From positions 13,489,157-13,553,156 of the forward strand of contig NC_040018.1 of NCBI RefSeq assembly GCF_000972845.2: DNA of 64,000 nt, in the 5' to 3' direction. The notes under the pieces are model-generated. The model saw only the letters and a list, made by a program, of their open reading frames with translations. It did not search any database and was not told where the DNA came from. The DNA comes from Larimichthys crocea. Its lineage: Eukaryota; Chordata; Actinopteri; Sciaenidae. This document shows positions 1 to 11,685 of this stretch, in pieces (within the stretch, counting starts at the first letter, position 1; each line of letters opens with the position of its first letter). The position numbers and the translations under genes are program-made.

Positions 1-20
1 CTCATTTTCCTCTGATTCAG

Positions 21-102
21 AGTGGTGAAAATCTGCACGCCAGGAAGAAAAGAAGAGGCCCCCATGACGCCCAGACGCACACCGGCCCGCTTTGGACTGT
101 AG
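21..102 (+). CDS. Last coding exon (partial) of a gene entering from the left
   Basis: A pyrimidine-rich acceptor ending in CAG at 18-20 precedes this segment. Skipping one base gives a 26-residue open tail rich in basic and TP motifs (TPGRKEE, TPRRTPARFGL) that stops at TAG 100-102. Reading without the skip gives a different 51-residue tail (ARKKRRGP...) ending at TAA 174-176, so the true frame depends on the upstream exon, which lies outside the window. The third frame stops at once. I do not recognise either tail. A 1-kb non-coding stretch ending in a poly(A) signal follows, which fits a terminal exon. It is also possible that this is entirely 3' UTR. Confidence 0.3.
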
Positions 103-1165
103 AACGACTCCCTGGATGTTCAAATCCACCAACCAACCGCGTTGGCTCCTATAGACTCGTTACCATTCATGTCTAAGACCACACCAGCACAAGCAAACAC
201 ACTAACTTCCAGCTGCCGTTCGTCCCTCCCAGCATGGCCAGAATCAACTGCACTTCATGTACAGACCACTAGAGTGAGAACTTGTATAAGGCACAAGACT
301 GGAAGATGAGCCAGGTCCAACAAAATGCTTCCCTCAACCATTATCAGCCGATAGCTGTTTCCATGCAATGATTTAGGGAATAAAGGACTGTTTTTTGTTT
401 TGAAATATTTATATGTGGTCATTACTGAAGTGTTTTAACAGATGTCTCTAGTATAATTTTACCTGAGCTAGAAACATTTAATTTTCAATGGCTTGTTACA
501 TTTTTTCAGTTCAGAGTTTCATCAGAGGAAAACTGCAAAACGGTGATCTAATTTCAATGTTATTTGTGTTTGTGTCCTTGCGTTTCTTGTACTGTTGTGG
601 CTTGAACAGTGTGTGCCACCATGAAGTGCTCCTCTACAGACTAAAGCACTATTCTAACTGTACTTGTGGCATGAGTGTCTTCAGACTCCAGAGTTGTCCC
701 GTAATACACACACACACACACACACTCATGCAGGCTTAGACAATTGACCTTTTTCTACTTTCTGTTAACCTTGTTCCAACAACGTAATGTACCACAGCTT
801 TGCTTCATACAAAACATCACGCTGGATTAAACTTCAACTGTTTTATTTTCATGGTCCTTGTGTTCGAAATAGCACACAGCCTCCTTTGTGGTTTTCCTCC
901 AGACAAAAGTGTCTTTTTAAATGGTTGAATTTGTTTGTTGATGTACGCTCTCTACCCTCTCAGTTTATCAGAATATCACACAGCTTCAGAGAGGCTGGTC
1001 GATCTCTAACAAAACAGTTAAGCAAAGGCCATGTTTGGATGGTGACAGTGGGTCTGTTTTGTCTTTTCTACATGGATCTGAGACAGCAGGAGGACTGCTT
1101 ATGGATATTTGCTTTCTCTCGACATCTTTTGTAAATGGAAAAAAAATAAATGTTAGCTATTTTTT
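103..1165 (+). other. Probable 3' untranslated region with poly(A) signals
   Basis: The stretch after the coding tail has stops in all frames apart from short chance frames. It holds an AATAAA at 379-384 and a second one at 1145-1150 inside an A-rich run, after which a T-rich tract follows. The second signal is the better candidate for the transcript end. A (CA)10 microsatellite lies inside at 706-725. This is inferred from signals only. Confidence 0.4.
706..725. repeat. (AC)n microsatellite
   Basis: Ten uninterrupted AC units. Confidence 0.95.
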
Positions 1166-1434
1166 TTAATCCACTGTGATTTCATTTGATTATTGTAGTC
1201 ACTAATGTGTCTGTGCATTGCAGGTGCCAACACAATTATGTCATTTAGATGCACTTTTTGTCTTCCCCCCTTTTTTTTAAAGTTTGCTTTTCAGTGGCAT
1301 GAATGATAGCTCAATAAGTTAAAGTGATGCAAGTTAGGTGAGGCTATAAATTCTTTAATCAGGCACTGAAAAGGTGAAGTAAACATTAAAGAACTAGTAA
1401 AATGCCCCTTTATTTCTTAGAGCCTTCAAATAAG

Positions 1435-1662
1435 GGCTGCAACTAATGATCGTTTTCAGTACTGATTAATCGTTTGGTTGCCGAAATGCCAATCACAAAA
1501 AAGCAACATCAACAAGCAACATCATAAACTCAGTTTATGACCTATCCTAAATCCTAAAAACAGAAGCTGAAAACAGCTTAAACAATGATGTAAACCCAAT
1601 AACTTAAACAATAAAATCGTTTAATTTTATTTTCGACTGACTAATTGTTTCAGCTCTACTGT
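1435..1662. mobile_element. hAT-like miniature inverted-repeat element
   Basis: The left end reads GGGCTGCAACTAATGATCG and the right end, reverse complemented, reads AGAGCTGAAACAATTAGTC, a degenerate terminal inverted repeat. GCTGCAACTAACGATTA-type ends are a familiar feature of short non-autonomous elements scattered through fish genomes. The interior is AT-rich with no coding capacity. A second, more decayed relative with the same TAGTTGTTTCAGCT end occupies roughly 1725-1925. Confidence 0.55.
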
Positions 1663-2589
1663 TTTTATTCAACCAACAACCCAAAACATAGTTATTGTGT
1701 TCACTGTCACATATGATTATTAAAACATTGACACTGATTAATTGACTTCAAATTGCTGTTTTGGTTCGACCAACAATCCAAAGATTTTAAGTTTGGTACC
1801 AAAGAAAATCAGCATATCATTTTATAAGCTGGAACTGGAGCTGGAATTTTGTTCTTGCCAAAAATATATTCAAAAAAATTGTTGTAATTATTTTTTTATT
1901 GCTCAACTAGTTGTTTCAGCTACAAAAAAACCAAGAAAAAAAATTGGATAGAGGATGATGATGATTACTTGGTTGGAATGGCAAACAAGTTGACTGTCGG
2001 CATGAGATGAACCTTTTCTTTACAACTAACCTGAGCTCAGTGAGTGTATATGTATGTATATAAATGTGGAGAAACACAGCAACATCACGTGAGCTAGATA
2101 AGTGAAATAGCCATAATGAAATTCCCAGAGCAGCTGTTCTCATCTACTGCCAGCTTCACAATTTTTCGCTGATCAGATAGAAACAAATAGCCAGGGTCGG
2201 TGCCTCTCTCACTCAAGAGCTCACACTCGCAGATGTCACACATCTACATGAGTGATCCCCGGGCTTTGAAACCCCTCAGCTGTAAAGATGTTGATACGCT
2301 TTAGCTAGAGAGCAGACTTTATGTGGGTGGATCTTTGAGTTTGGTTTCATTGAAGCTGTATGTAAATCTTCAGGTCACAAGACTGTTGAACAAAAGCGTG
2401 GATGGTGTTTCGCTGTCTTCATCACCGTTAGGCTGACATTTCTTCATGTGTCTTAGCTGAAACTACTCAGGCATCAATTTGGAGGGAAAAGATAAAAAGA
2501 CGCTGGCCTGTCTGTGATTTCTTCAAATGTGGTGTGTAACAACTCGCAGTGTTTTCCTCTTAGCTGAATACCTCTGCAGAACTTCTTTC

Positions 2590-3400
2590 TTGTTGGTCAG
2601 TGATAGTCTGCCTCACTCTAACCCTTATGCAAATAAGCATGATTATGAGCATTCCCTCGACCTCCTCGATTCTCCAAGTCATCTTGATTGAGTGTGGCAG
2701 GCGGAGGAGGGGATGGATATAATGGACTCCACCAACTTTAATGAGACAAATCTCAGCTATGGGCTGACATTTTGAAATAGTCCTTGTGAATGACAGTGTC
2801 AGCAGTCACCTTTACCAAAGCTTTCCAGAGAAGGTCCCTGTAATGATGGAGGGAATTAAAATGGCCTCCAAGGCGGTGGAGATAGGAGCCACAGGATTAG
2901 GATGCAAAGCCACACCTCTTAAGTGGGCTCTCGTGCCACACCCCAAATAAAGAAGCTGCCTTTCCTTAAGAGTGTAGCCCTCCTCTACCAACTACATGTC
3001 CCCACCCTGAGATTTGATGGCGGGATTACAGTGGATGTTAGCTGTTGACCACTGTGAGATTTGTTGAGATGAGCTGTCCCTCACATTAACTGCCCCGCCC
3101 GTCCCCTCCTCTCATTCGTCCCTTCTTGTTGTGTGTCTGGTGGCAGACAGGGACAAGCTCTGCTGTCATTACAAACTTAATAAGAGCAGAAGTGAGATTG
3201 ATGAGAAAAACAGAGGCATCAACTGCTCTTTTAATTAACTCTTGTCCCATAATGGTGCCGGGACAGAGGCACTGAGCAAAGAATGAGACATTTTCTTTCT
3301 CTTTCCAGCCCTTTCTGTTTTGTTGCCTCGCTCACCCCCGATAATGAACAGCCTTCTGGGACCCAATTACATCCAAGGCTGCATTAGGAGCGCAGCAGGC
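2590..3400. promoter_or_regulatory. Conserved-element-like block with an octamer motif
   Basis: This block is low in simple repeats and contains a perfect POU octamer ATGCAAAT (2627-2634) followed by AAGCAT, so the site is nearly palindromic. Several ATTA/TAAT cores (for example near 2870 and 3230) and balanced base composition follow. Such texture is typical of deeply conserved enhancers in fish introns and gene deserts. It is a guess from sequence character; no alignment was possible. Confidence 0.25.
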
Positions 3401-3924
3401 CCAGTGGAAACTTCAGCTGAGTCCCCCCCCTCCTCCTCCTCCTTCACTCTGTTACCCTGCTGGAGATGGCCTTCATTTGATTGAATTTTGAATGTTGCCC
3501 CCCCCCAACACACACACACACATGCACACCTTGTCTTCTCTAGTCCCTTACCTTCACCACTTCTGAACCCACATGTGGTTTATGATGGAAACAGGAGGCA
3601 ATGTATGCTTGTTGTTAGCTGTCCTTCACTTGGTAACTGCCTGCACTGATAGAGTGACTGTACAATACAATGTGGGCAGTGTGGATTGGTGCACTATCCC
3701 TGCAGTGCACTGCATATTCTTGTTAGGACATAAGAAAGGAGATTATATCAAATCTGCGACGTTTTTAAAGTGAATAAACGCTGATAAAATATGACATTTT
3801 TGTACTTAAAAAAAAAAAAAAGCATTTTAGGCAGGTTAAAACATTTTAACTTGCATTTTGTTTATGGCATTTGGCAGCTGTCATTTAAAACACAGGTGTG
3901 AATGTTCAAAAAGTCTACAGCCAT

Positions 3925-4330
3925 GCCATGTGGTGCTTTGAGATGTTAACCATCTAAGTTTCTAACACAAAGTACTGCTGTCAATAGTTTTGTAGTTATT
4001 GAACCAAAGTATTGGATAAATTCAGTCCAGGCATCCCCACAGTTATTACAATTTATTGTCTGGATGCCATCGATGTCTGGAAAAAATATCATGGCAATCA
4101 ATTCAATAGTTGAGACATTTCAGTGAAACCCAGAAATTCCAACCTTATGGTGACACGAGAGGAAAAGTCAGGAGGATTATGAAAGTTATGATTCATCCTC
4201 TGGGGATCATCAATGTCTGTTACGGTAAACCATCAAGGATATTTCACTCTGGACCAACAATGATTGAATGAAGTCAACCATTAGCGTGGCCAAAAATCAT
4301 TCTGAAAGTCAAGAATATACAGAAATATGA
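3925..4330. repeat. Decayed copy of an abundant fish dispersed repeat
   Basis: The segment carries the phrases of a very common percomorph interspersed repeat: CCAAAGTATTGGA, ATCATGGCAATCAATTCAATAG, GAGGAAAAGTCAGGAGGAT, TCATCCTCTGGGGA and GATATTTCACTCTGGACCAA, in the usual order. It has no coding capacity. The family name cannot be assigned without a library search. Confidence 0.6.
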
Positions 4331-4662
4331 GGGGGAAACGTTTTATTTATATTGCACTGGTGAACATTCTTATCCATGAGCATTCACAGCCTTGGAGGCC
4401 TTTGTGGGATATGTACAGTATGTGAAGGCTGAATGTCTTTTAGATAAAGACTGCCTCTAAATGCAATGCTTGGGGATACTGAAGGCATTAATAACAATTA
4501 TTGGTGTTCTTTAGTTTCCTCAGACACCTTAAGTGTAGCGTATTGACTGCTATGCTGGAAAGAATGTTGCCTATTGATTTAGCCAAGGCAGAAACCGATG
4601 GTGTCCTCTTCCTGTAAGGCTGGAATTAATCCTTACATGCTGCTAGTGAGGGAATAACTTAC

Positions 4663-4735
4663 CTACTACAATCTGAACTGAAGAGATGCCTCGGCGCTTC
4701 CGTGCGAGCTCAAAGCATATCCTTGCTGATGCCTT
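4663..4735 (-). pseudogene. Exon-like segment, last recognised of the coiled-coil locus
   Basis: The boundaries are excellent: the acceptor is a T-rich TTTTTCAG and the donor is GTAAGT. The 73 bases are open in one frame, giving ARICFELARKRRGI-type peptide. The frame dictated by the previous segment (7639-7700, which leaves two bases) instead reads RRHQQGYALSSHG and ends in two consecutive TAG codons directly before the donor. Both TAGs would be one C-to-T change from CAG. Either it belongs to another minus-strand gene read in the open frame, or it is a further decayed exon of the same locus. Confidence 0.45.
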
Positions 4736-4821
4736 CTGAAAAATGAAATTAAACAATAGAGAGAACACAGAGTGACAGGATGCTGCAAGAAAAAGAAAAA
4801 ATACAATAGGGAGCAGACAAG

Positions 4822-4869
4822 AGTCGTGTGCAACAACTTCTGCAAGAGCAGGAGTTGTTGTACACGACT
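4822..4869. repeat. 17-bp-stem hairpin
   Basis: AGTCGTGTGCAACAACT (4822-4838) pairs with AGTTGTTGTACACGACT (4853-4869) with a single G:T-type mismatch around a 14-base loop. It could be a foldback remnant of a mobile element or a transcribed hairpin. No TA or longer target duplication is evident. Confidence 0.8.
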
Positions 4870-5829
4870 TTCTAGATTGTTTCTATAATCAGTAGTAAGG
4901 CTGAGTGAAAAAATGAACTGCTGTTTTCAAGAACTTTTTTGTTTAAAGTCAAATGGAATTTTACAGAACAAAACAGATACCATTTACTTCTGTTAGTAAA
5001 TGTAAGAAATTTAAGAGTGTTGCAGCATGCAGTCATGTTTTCACTGGTCCATTGTCTTATCCCTAACCAACACTTTGTGTATACTGTACTACCATGCTTG
5101 GTCTACCTCCCTGTGGACTCTATGGTTACTAACAGCTCATCCACTATTGCTTAGGGGTCTTATTTTGTTCTAGAAGAAAGACTTTATACTGTCAAACTCA
5201 GACATCCCATGTGATTGAAGGCCGGTGGGCATGGAACTCTCAGAGCTGCCCTCAAAGCTGCAACAATGCCTGCTTTCACGCAGCCAACTTGTGGTGGGTG
5301 GAGTGGAAAGAACAAAGGCAGACTTGTTAGGGTTTAGATGCCTTTATTATTCTTTTATTTGGCTGCAATTTCTTGTCTATCTGCCCATATTCATTAAGAT
5401 TTTGGCTACATTGGATTGTGGGGTCTGTGGCTTGAGGAATAGTTACTGTATGTGACTAAAAAACACTGAGTGCTGTACTTTCCTTTTGTAGAAATCAACA
5501 TAGAGAAACTTAACCATAAAAAATACATGAATATTCCTTTTTAGCTCATCATGGATTGAACTTGAATGTACTATAAATGTATGAAAATTAAACAAAACAG
5601 AAAACGCCAAATACAACATTAAATTAAAGTATTTCTACCAACCAATTATCTGTAATGCAGATAAAACATGTTTAATTACTACTGGATAATACTGAGCATA
5701 TTTATAGTCTAATAGTACCTAAATCAGCCAAATAAGCAAAACTGTGTGTTTGAGCGACATATACAAAAAACATTTTTATAGATTTTTGTGACACTCTCAA
5801 AATTAAGACTAAAATAATTCATGAAAAAT

Positions 5830-5939
5830 CAGAACTTTTTATGTGCTGATAGCTCATCATTATCGCTGTCTGTTCCTGGGATTAGAAAAGGTGAAATCTG
5901 CCCATCCAAATGTCCAACTCTGTTCAGGTGCTGTCTCTC
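5830..5939 (-). CDS. Doubtful exon of the coiled-coil locus
   Basis: After the acceptor TTTCTTCATGCCCAG the minus strand is open for 36 codons (ERQHLNRVGHLDGQIS...) to a TGA at 5830-5832. It matches phase 0 only if the segment at 7639-7700 uses an alternative donor. No good donor is present, so it could be a terminal exon or simply chance. Confidence 0.2.
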
Positions 5940-6173
5940 CTGGGCATGAAGAAATTCTCTGCACACGTGGCTGCTGGGAAGACACAGGCTTGGGGAGGTT
6001 GGCAGCCGAGACTCTTCCTCCTCCTCTGTGAGCTCTCTGCTTGACTAATCAGAACTCCTCTCGCAGTCAGAGCACAGCTGAAGCACAAGAGACTTCATTC
6101 AGACAACACATGTAATAAATGGATGATAAAAGAGCATTAAGGCTGCTAAAAACAAGGAATGTTACAACGCACT

Positions 6174-7111
6174 TTAAAGGGGCAATGCGTCATTCCTGGC
6201 CACATGCTCCAAAAAAATACAAAGGGCGGCAGCATTTCAGTCTTAAATTTGTCTTTGTCTACATGAGTAACTATGAATCACCAAACCCACTTACTAATGT
6301 TACAGCGGTATGAACCCAAAATGAACAGATTGGCTGTGATCTGATGGCAATAAATGTATCAAAAGATTTCAAGCAAACAACTTTAGAAATGCAAAGTTTG
6401 AATTGATGAGGGCTACGCTAACTTAGTTCACGGAAAGATAAAAATGGAATCAAGACACAAATTTTCAGCACTTACTCACTTTCTCCAAGCAATCTTTTTT
6501 TTTTTGTCTGTTCTCTGTATAAAAATGAAGTTGTATCACAGAGCTGTTGTTGCCTGCAGACGGCTACAATAACAACAGTGGATGTCTGCACCTTTTGCTT
6601 CTGCAGACAGGTTGAGAAGTGAGAGTGAAGATGAATCCACTTTTTAATCCTAAAATTAAAAAAAATAAACTCTGAGCTCTAATCTCTCCCGCTGAGGAAC
6701 GTTTCCAGATCAGATCAGAATCCGAAGTGATTCCAGGTGTTTATTCCCCAGGAAGCTCCAGCTCTGCCCCTGCCCCAGGCTACTAGGATCCTGGCCTCAG
6801 TAGCTGTCTGTCAGCCAGCAGCAGCAGCTCTGTCCTTCTGCTACACCTGGTTCTTTACTCCTTCCTCTGCATGTTGGACTGAGGGCAGACTAGACATCAC
6901 AATAACTCACTTTCGTCTCTTGAGGCACAAGTGGTATTACAAAAAAGTACGGGCCAAAGCTAATCATTCAGAATGCTAATTTCAGTAGACATCTCTGCAA
7001 CACAATACATAGACATAACGTTAACTCTTCACGTTCTGTTGATAATTCTTAAATTGTTTTTAACATTCTTGAACTATAATTCTAGCCCAATTGTACATAT
7101 TGCCCCTTTAA
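6174..7111. mobile_element. Putative non-autonomous element with 13-bp inverted ends
   Basis: TTAAAGGGGCAAT at 6174-6186 is matched in reverse complement at 7099-7111. The 0.94-kb interior has no transposase-like frame and holds stretches that look older than the ends. Ends of the type TTAAAGGGGCAAT are a recurrent signature in fish intronic DNA, but I cannot name the family and no clear target-site duplication is visible. Confidence 0.4.
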
Positions 7112-7638
7112 TCATTTAAAAATGTTTTTTATTTTAAACCAACAAGATGATGACAAGAGTCGGGTGTAGTTTGAATTCTCTGGAGGCAGCAAAACAAAAT
7201 AACCCATATGATGTCATCAGGTATCCGATAAAAGCACACAGTGTTACAGTGAGTGTTTTGGACCTATGCTAAGAACTAAAAATCCAAATCTCCCTGCCTT
7301 TGCTGCTTCGATTTTGCCTGTTTATTTGTGTCCCATTGTGAGAACTGTTATACTTTTGAATGGTGTCAACCAGCAACATTACAAAGCTTCTGGGTAAATA
7401 AAATAGTCTAAAATTGGCAACATTTTGATTTAAGAAAAGGTAAAGAATAACTAAATACGTGACATGTTTGTGTCAACTTGTTGTACTTGACAGTTTTTGA
7501 TACTCGGAATGCATTTCAGTGAGTAGAGTTTCAATACCCGGCTCTAATGATGCCTCACATGTTTTAGGTTAGTGACCTCTGTCAATCGCATATTTTTGTG
7601 TCCGTCACCATCACAAGTCTGAGTCTGACTTGACCTAC

Positions 7639-7700
7639 CGGTGCACTGAGCAGGTTTCCAGCAGCTGCTGTGTCACTAAGGCCTGGTCGATATACAATAG
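7639..7700 (-). CDS. Exon-like segment of the coiled-coil locus
   Basis: The acceptor GATGTTTTCTCCCTGCAG is very strong and the donor is CG|GTAGGT. The 62 bases read in phase 0 as LLYIDQALVTQQLLETCSVH with two bases left over, a helical, Leu/Gln-rich peptide without stops. The upstream segment at 11686-11742 ends in phase 0, so the junction is consistent. Downstream, the phase forces the stop-bearing frame of 4663-4735. Confidence 0.5.
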
Positions 7701-8391
7701 CTGCAGGGAGAAAACATCGACTGTTAGCTGGCAAAATCACAAGAGCTACCTGTAACAATGCTGCCCAAACTCCCAATCAGCAAACGCTTGTTATGTTCTT
7801 TTCTGTGTCAAAACACTCCCTCATTACATGATTGGTTGATGGCTTTATTTGTAAAAAGGGTGCCTAACCAGATGTAAATTGTAAAAGAATGCAAATTTGC
7901 CCTGTTTATTCTGGCCGAGCTTCCACAGTGTCCCAATCCCTCTTAAGCTTCTTGTTGACCGTGTCTGCCAGCTTTGTGTACACAATTGGCTCCTCAGCTA
8001 TTCCAGCTGCATCGTTAATGTCTGCCCTTTTGTGCTGCTCAATTCTGCCGGAATAAACAGAATCACACGTGCAAAATTATTTTCTAACACAGATAATTAG
8101 CTGAAGAAACAATTCAGAGTATGAATAATAATGTGCCTCGGTAACATTATAACTTTTAACCATGGGAAAAGGAAGAATTTGAATGCCAAGGGAAATGAGC
8201 TTATCAAATAAAGCTTGAAAATGTGCAGTGAATGAAATGAGTCAATCATTTTAATGTGAGATGGGAGCCCTGAGGAGAATAAATAAGCAATCGTCACATC
8301 ATGCAGGGAGAACAAATGAGCATGGTACACAATTAGGCAGGGTCACATTCTGCCAGAGCTGTGAGCGTGGGATGGGCTAATGAGCTGTGTG

Positions 8392-8394
<3 letters not shown>

Positions 8395-8424
<30 letters not shown>
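8395..8424. repeat. (GT)15 microsatellite
   Basis: Uninterrupted GT units. Confidence 0.95.
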
Positions 8425-8425
<1 letters not shown>

Positions 8426-9699
8426 TGTTTGTGTGAATGTGTATCAGAAGAGGAACAAGGAAATAAGAGATGAAAAAAGCTGATCCCTGGCCCTCAAAAT
8501 TCTGATTTACAGACTAAGACAGTCAGACAGCCAGACACACAAGCGGCAAGTCAGGCAAGAGATAAAGATAAAAGTAAGAGGGGCTGGTGGAGAAGAGGTG
8601 GGCTATCAGTCGACTTGGCATCTGGGGCAAGTAGACATGCACGCAGACTGAGCAATGGGCAGGTACAGCAGCCAAACAGACAAAAAGAAGAGAAGTGCCT
8701 CAGAACAACCAACGGCACAGAGCTTTCAAAGGCGACTCATAGTTATTAACTATTCAATCACATAAAGGAGAGCTGAAGGCGTGAAAGGTTGCGGACCGAA
8801 GCACTTTTGCTTCAGTGCATTAAGAGCATGGTCCAGCACTCTGGCTGCGTGAAAGAGAAATAGATTGCCTCCCAGGAAGATGACTGCTCAAAGGAGTTGG
8901 CTTTTTCCCCTTAATAACAGCAATCTGCTGTGAAAATCTAATCCCAGTACCATTTACACTGAATCTAGATAACTTCTGCTCGGAAAAGCGTACAATATGA
9001 ATATTTCATTCCCAGATATACAAATAAACAGGACCCCCCCCCATCAATCAGGGGTACGTTCTCAAAGTGAGTGAACTGGAAGAACAAATTGCTAATGAAT
9101 ACCATGCTGCTAGAAATGCACATTTTAAAATGGCATTGTGGGTATGTTGCACAACTGGCCAAAATGAATATACAATTCCTCACAAGAGTGTAAAATATAT
9201 TTGATCTTACAGACATCAGTGTACATGACCTCATATGGTCATGAAAAAAGAAAATCTTAAGTGAAACCCTCATAACCTGAGTGACATATACACTGAAACA
9301 AACCGAGCATGAACACTGTCCCTCAACTAAAGTAATAGCTCCATCTTTGCCATTAAAGTCAGATATGGACGCACCCTTTAAGCCCCCTGCTCTCCTTCTC
9401 GCTGGCCTAATTCTCCCTCCTCAGTGGTGGATGAGAGGGATCAGAAATTCATCCATATGCATGGCCAACTATCTGTAGAGGGAAAGTCGGGTCTCAGCCT
9501 GGCCGGCTTTCCAAAAGTACTAGTAATGACACTTAATGAAAGCTGGGGAGCCAGGGGGGGGGGGGCTGTGTTTGTACTCCCCCAGCCCCCACCCGGCATC
9601 CAGACCGGGCTGTCAGACACCATAAATAAACAAACGTGCAGTGTGAGAATAGATGTGCTATTTCCCTAGCTTCTCTCATGCCATTTCATCCACATATTT

Positions 9700-10060
9700 A
9701 TCTATTTATTATTATTCGGTGGATCTCAAAGTTTGCTTTCAGCCCACCTCTGTACTCCTGGCTCCCTGCAGGCTTTCTGAATGTCCCAAAACATTAGCTG
9801 GACTTTTGCTCCAGTCACCCTGCGGCCTTTAATGGGCTGAGTCTACATCAGCTCTCAACTGGTTTTCCACAAATACACACAGGCATGCGCGGAAAGCTGT
9901 CAGCCCACCGTAAATGGAGCAAATATTCAGACATGTCACAAATCTCCTCTTAATAGCAATCACGCTGCGTACTACACTTTCTCTAATGGATTAACAAACT
10001 GGACTTCTATCCCTAGTTAAGCTGTCATCTTTTTAATTGGACTATGTTGGCATACAAAGG
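9700..10060. promoter_or_regulatory. Possible conserved non-coding element
   Basis: Repeat-free sequence with TTTAATGGGCTGAG, TAATGGATTAACAAAC and TTTTTAATTGGAC cores, the texture of homeodomain-bound enhancers. This is suggested by composition only. Confidence 0.2.
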
Positions 10061-10800
10061 GGCCACCCAGTGATGCAGGTGATACAGAAGAGAAGGATGA
10101 GGAGGACGCTTTGGTTGCAGTGATGCCTGCGTCGAGAAGGATGGTGAGGCACAAAGTAAACAGAGGGAATGAGGGGATAGAGAGGCTCTTCTTAGCACAA
10201 GCCCCTAATCAGCACAGTCAACACATGGCAGATTGGGTTCACATCTTTTTCACCTAGCTCTCGCTCTGCTTCTGTCCTCCCACCACCAAAACTTATCCCT
10301 TCAATCAGCCCCAATTTCCCTCCTTTCAGTCCGTGAGGATATATGTTAGGAATGTGTTGCAGGCAAATGCCAGGTAACACGAATCTGGCTCACTTTGAGG
10401 AGAGGTGGTATTGGCTGAGAAAAAATGAGATGGCTTCAGCTGTGGGGCGCCATTCCGCCAACAAATAACCCTTTCTCAAGCAACATAGAAAATTTATATT
10501 TTATTCAGAAAATGTTTCCATGGTGAAGCTTGAGTGGCATGTTTACTTAGAAGTGTCCTGTGTGGTCTCACAGGTGAACACTAACAGAGACTGTCTATTT
10601 GTCTGGCCAGAGGAGAGAACGTCCTTGGGTCAGCTGGGTGAAAAGTTTGCCAACTTTAGAAACCTTTTCCTCTGCTGCACCATGTTGTTTGATCACAAAC
10701 TCCCTTTGCCCACCCTCAACATGTCCCAGCTAAATGCACAACTGTGTCTTCGGTGTTAACAAGCTTTAGCCATCAGTCGAGGCTGGGCCACACATGGCAC

Positions 10801-10839
10801 AGGCTGGCCAGAGTCGAGCAGATTATGGTGGAGGTCATC
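10801..10839 (-). CDS. Weak exon candidate of the coiled-coil locus
   Basis: An unusually strong acceptor (CTCCTCTCCTTCTGCACCCAG) precedes DDLHHNLLDSGQP in phase 0, and a possible donor GTGCCA would keep phase 0, agreeing with both neighbours (11686-11742 and 7639-7700). The peptide is not distinctly coiled-coil and the donor is poor. Confidence 0.2.
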
Positions 10840-11685
10840 CTGGGTGCAGAAGGAGAGGAGTGCTAAACACGGTTGTATGTAAAGGAGAGAGAGAGAATTG
10901 TGCTGGGGCTGCATTAGCAGCAGGACCCAGAGGCACCACCCGGGAACGGGGGGGGGGGGCTTCAAACACTTATGTGCAGTCTGTTCAAGGCTCTCAAGCT
11001 GATTTCACAGCCGGAAAAACACAGACCATTAGTCACAAAAACACACAGAGGCCTATGCTAATCCCAGAACAAGCAAAATCAACATGACAGCCAATAAAAT
11101 CTGAGGAGCAATGCAGCAGCTTTGCTTTTCAGTGATACTGTCTGTGATGTGCTGGTGAGTGTTTGTATTGACCCATGTTTCAGACGAGCCACTCCAGAAA
11201 CACTCGCGCTCTGTCTGAAAGCTCACTGCTTTGTCACTGACACTGTCTCTGGAGTCGGCCAGAGCACAAGCGGAGGACATGTAGTCACAGAGAGGGGCTT
11301 GTATAGATTTTGCAGCCTCTTTTGGAAGAAAACTGGAGTATTTGCCAGGACTCTGATAGTTTAAGAGAGTAAGATGATCAAGAGCAGAGACAAAGTCAGA
11401 GTCAGAGTGTGTAATGTCTCACTAGTGAACTCCGTCTGAGGATGCAGACGAACAGAACTATAACACCCATTTTACTAAGTGGCAGGAAGTCAGACTAATT
11501 TTCTTTAGATCAAGTGGACACTTATTTAGCAAGAATTCTGCAGTGGGCTTTCAAACTGACTTCAGAAGCCTGACTTTATTGTTTTCCAGCCACTTTTGTT
11601 TATGAAACAAATAAAGGGAAAAAAAAGGGACTTGTTGGCATAGTGATAAAAATATTTCATGTCTCACATCACACATTCTGCACAC

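Larger units (their letters stand above)
1166..4662. other. Intergenic stretch: repeats and a conserved-looking block
   Basis: There is no supportable gene between the apparent poly(A) site of the left-hand gene and the first minus-strand exon-like segment. It holds hAT-like miniature-element remnants (1435 onward), an AT/POU-motif-rich block (2590-3400), runs of C and CA near 3425-3525, and a decayed dispersed repeat (3925-4330). Confidence 0.5.
4736..7638. other. Intron-like stretch with hairpin, candidate exon and a repeat element
   Basis: No convincing gene is seen apart from a doubtful exon at 5830-5939. The stretch contains a near-perfect hairpin (4822-4869) and a 0.94-kb element with short inverted ends (6174-7111). 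The rest is unremarkable AT-rich sequence. Confidence 0.4.
7701..11685. other. Intron-like stretch with microsatellite and conserved-looking block
   Basis: Open frames here are short and unsupported. The stretch holds a (GT)15 tract, a G-run near 9551-9564, a block of moderately AT-rich, motif-dense sequence (9700-10060) and a weak exon candidate (10801-10839). Confidence 0.4.

Noticed and set aside
6737..6979. Plus-strand frame after the acceptor TTTATTCCCCAG
   Set aside because: Lies inside a probable mobile element, with no donor and no partner exon.
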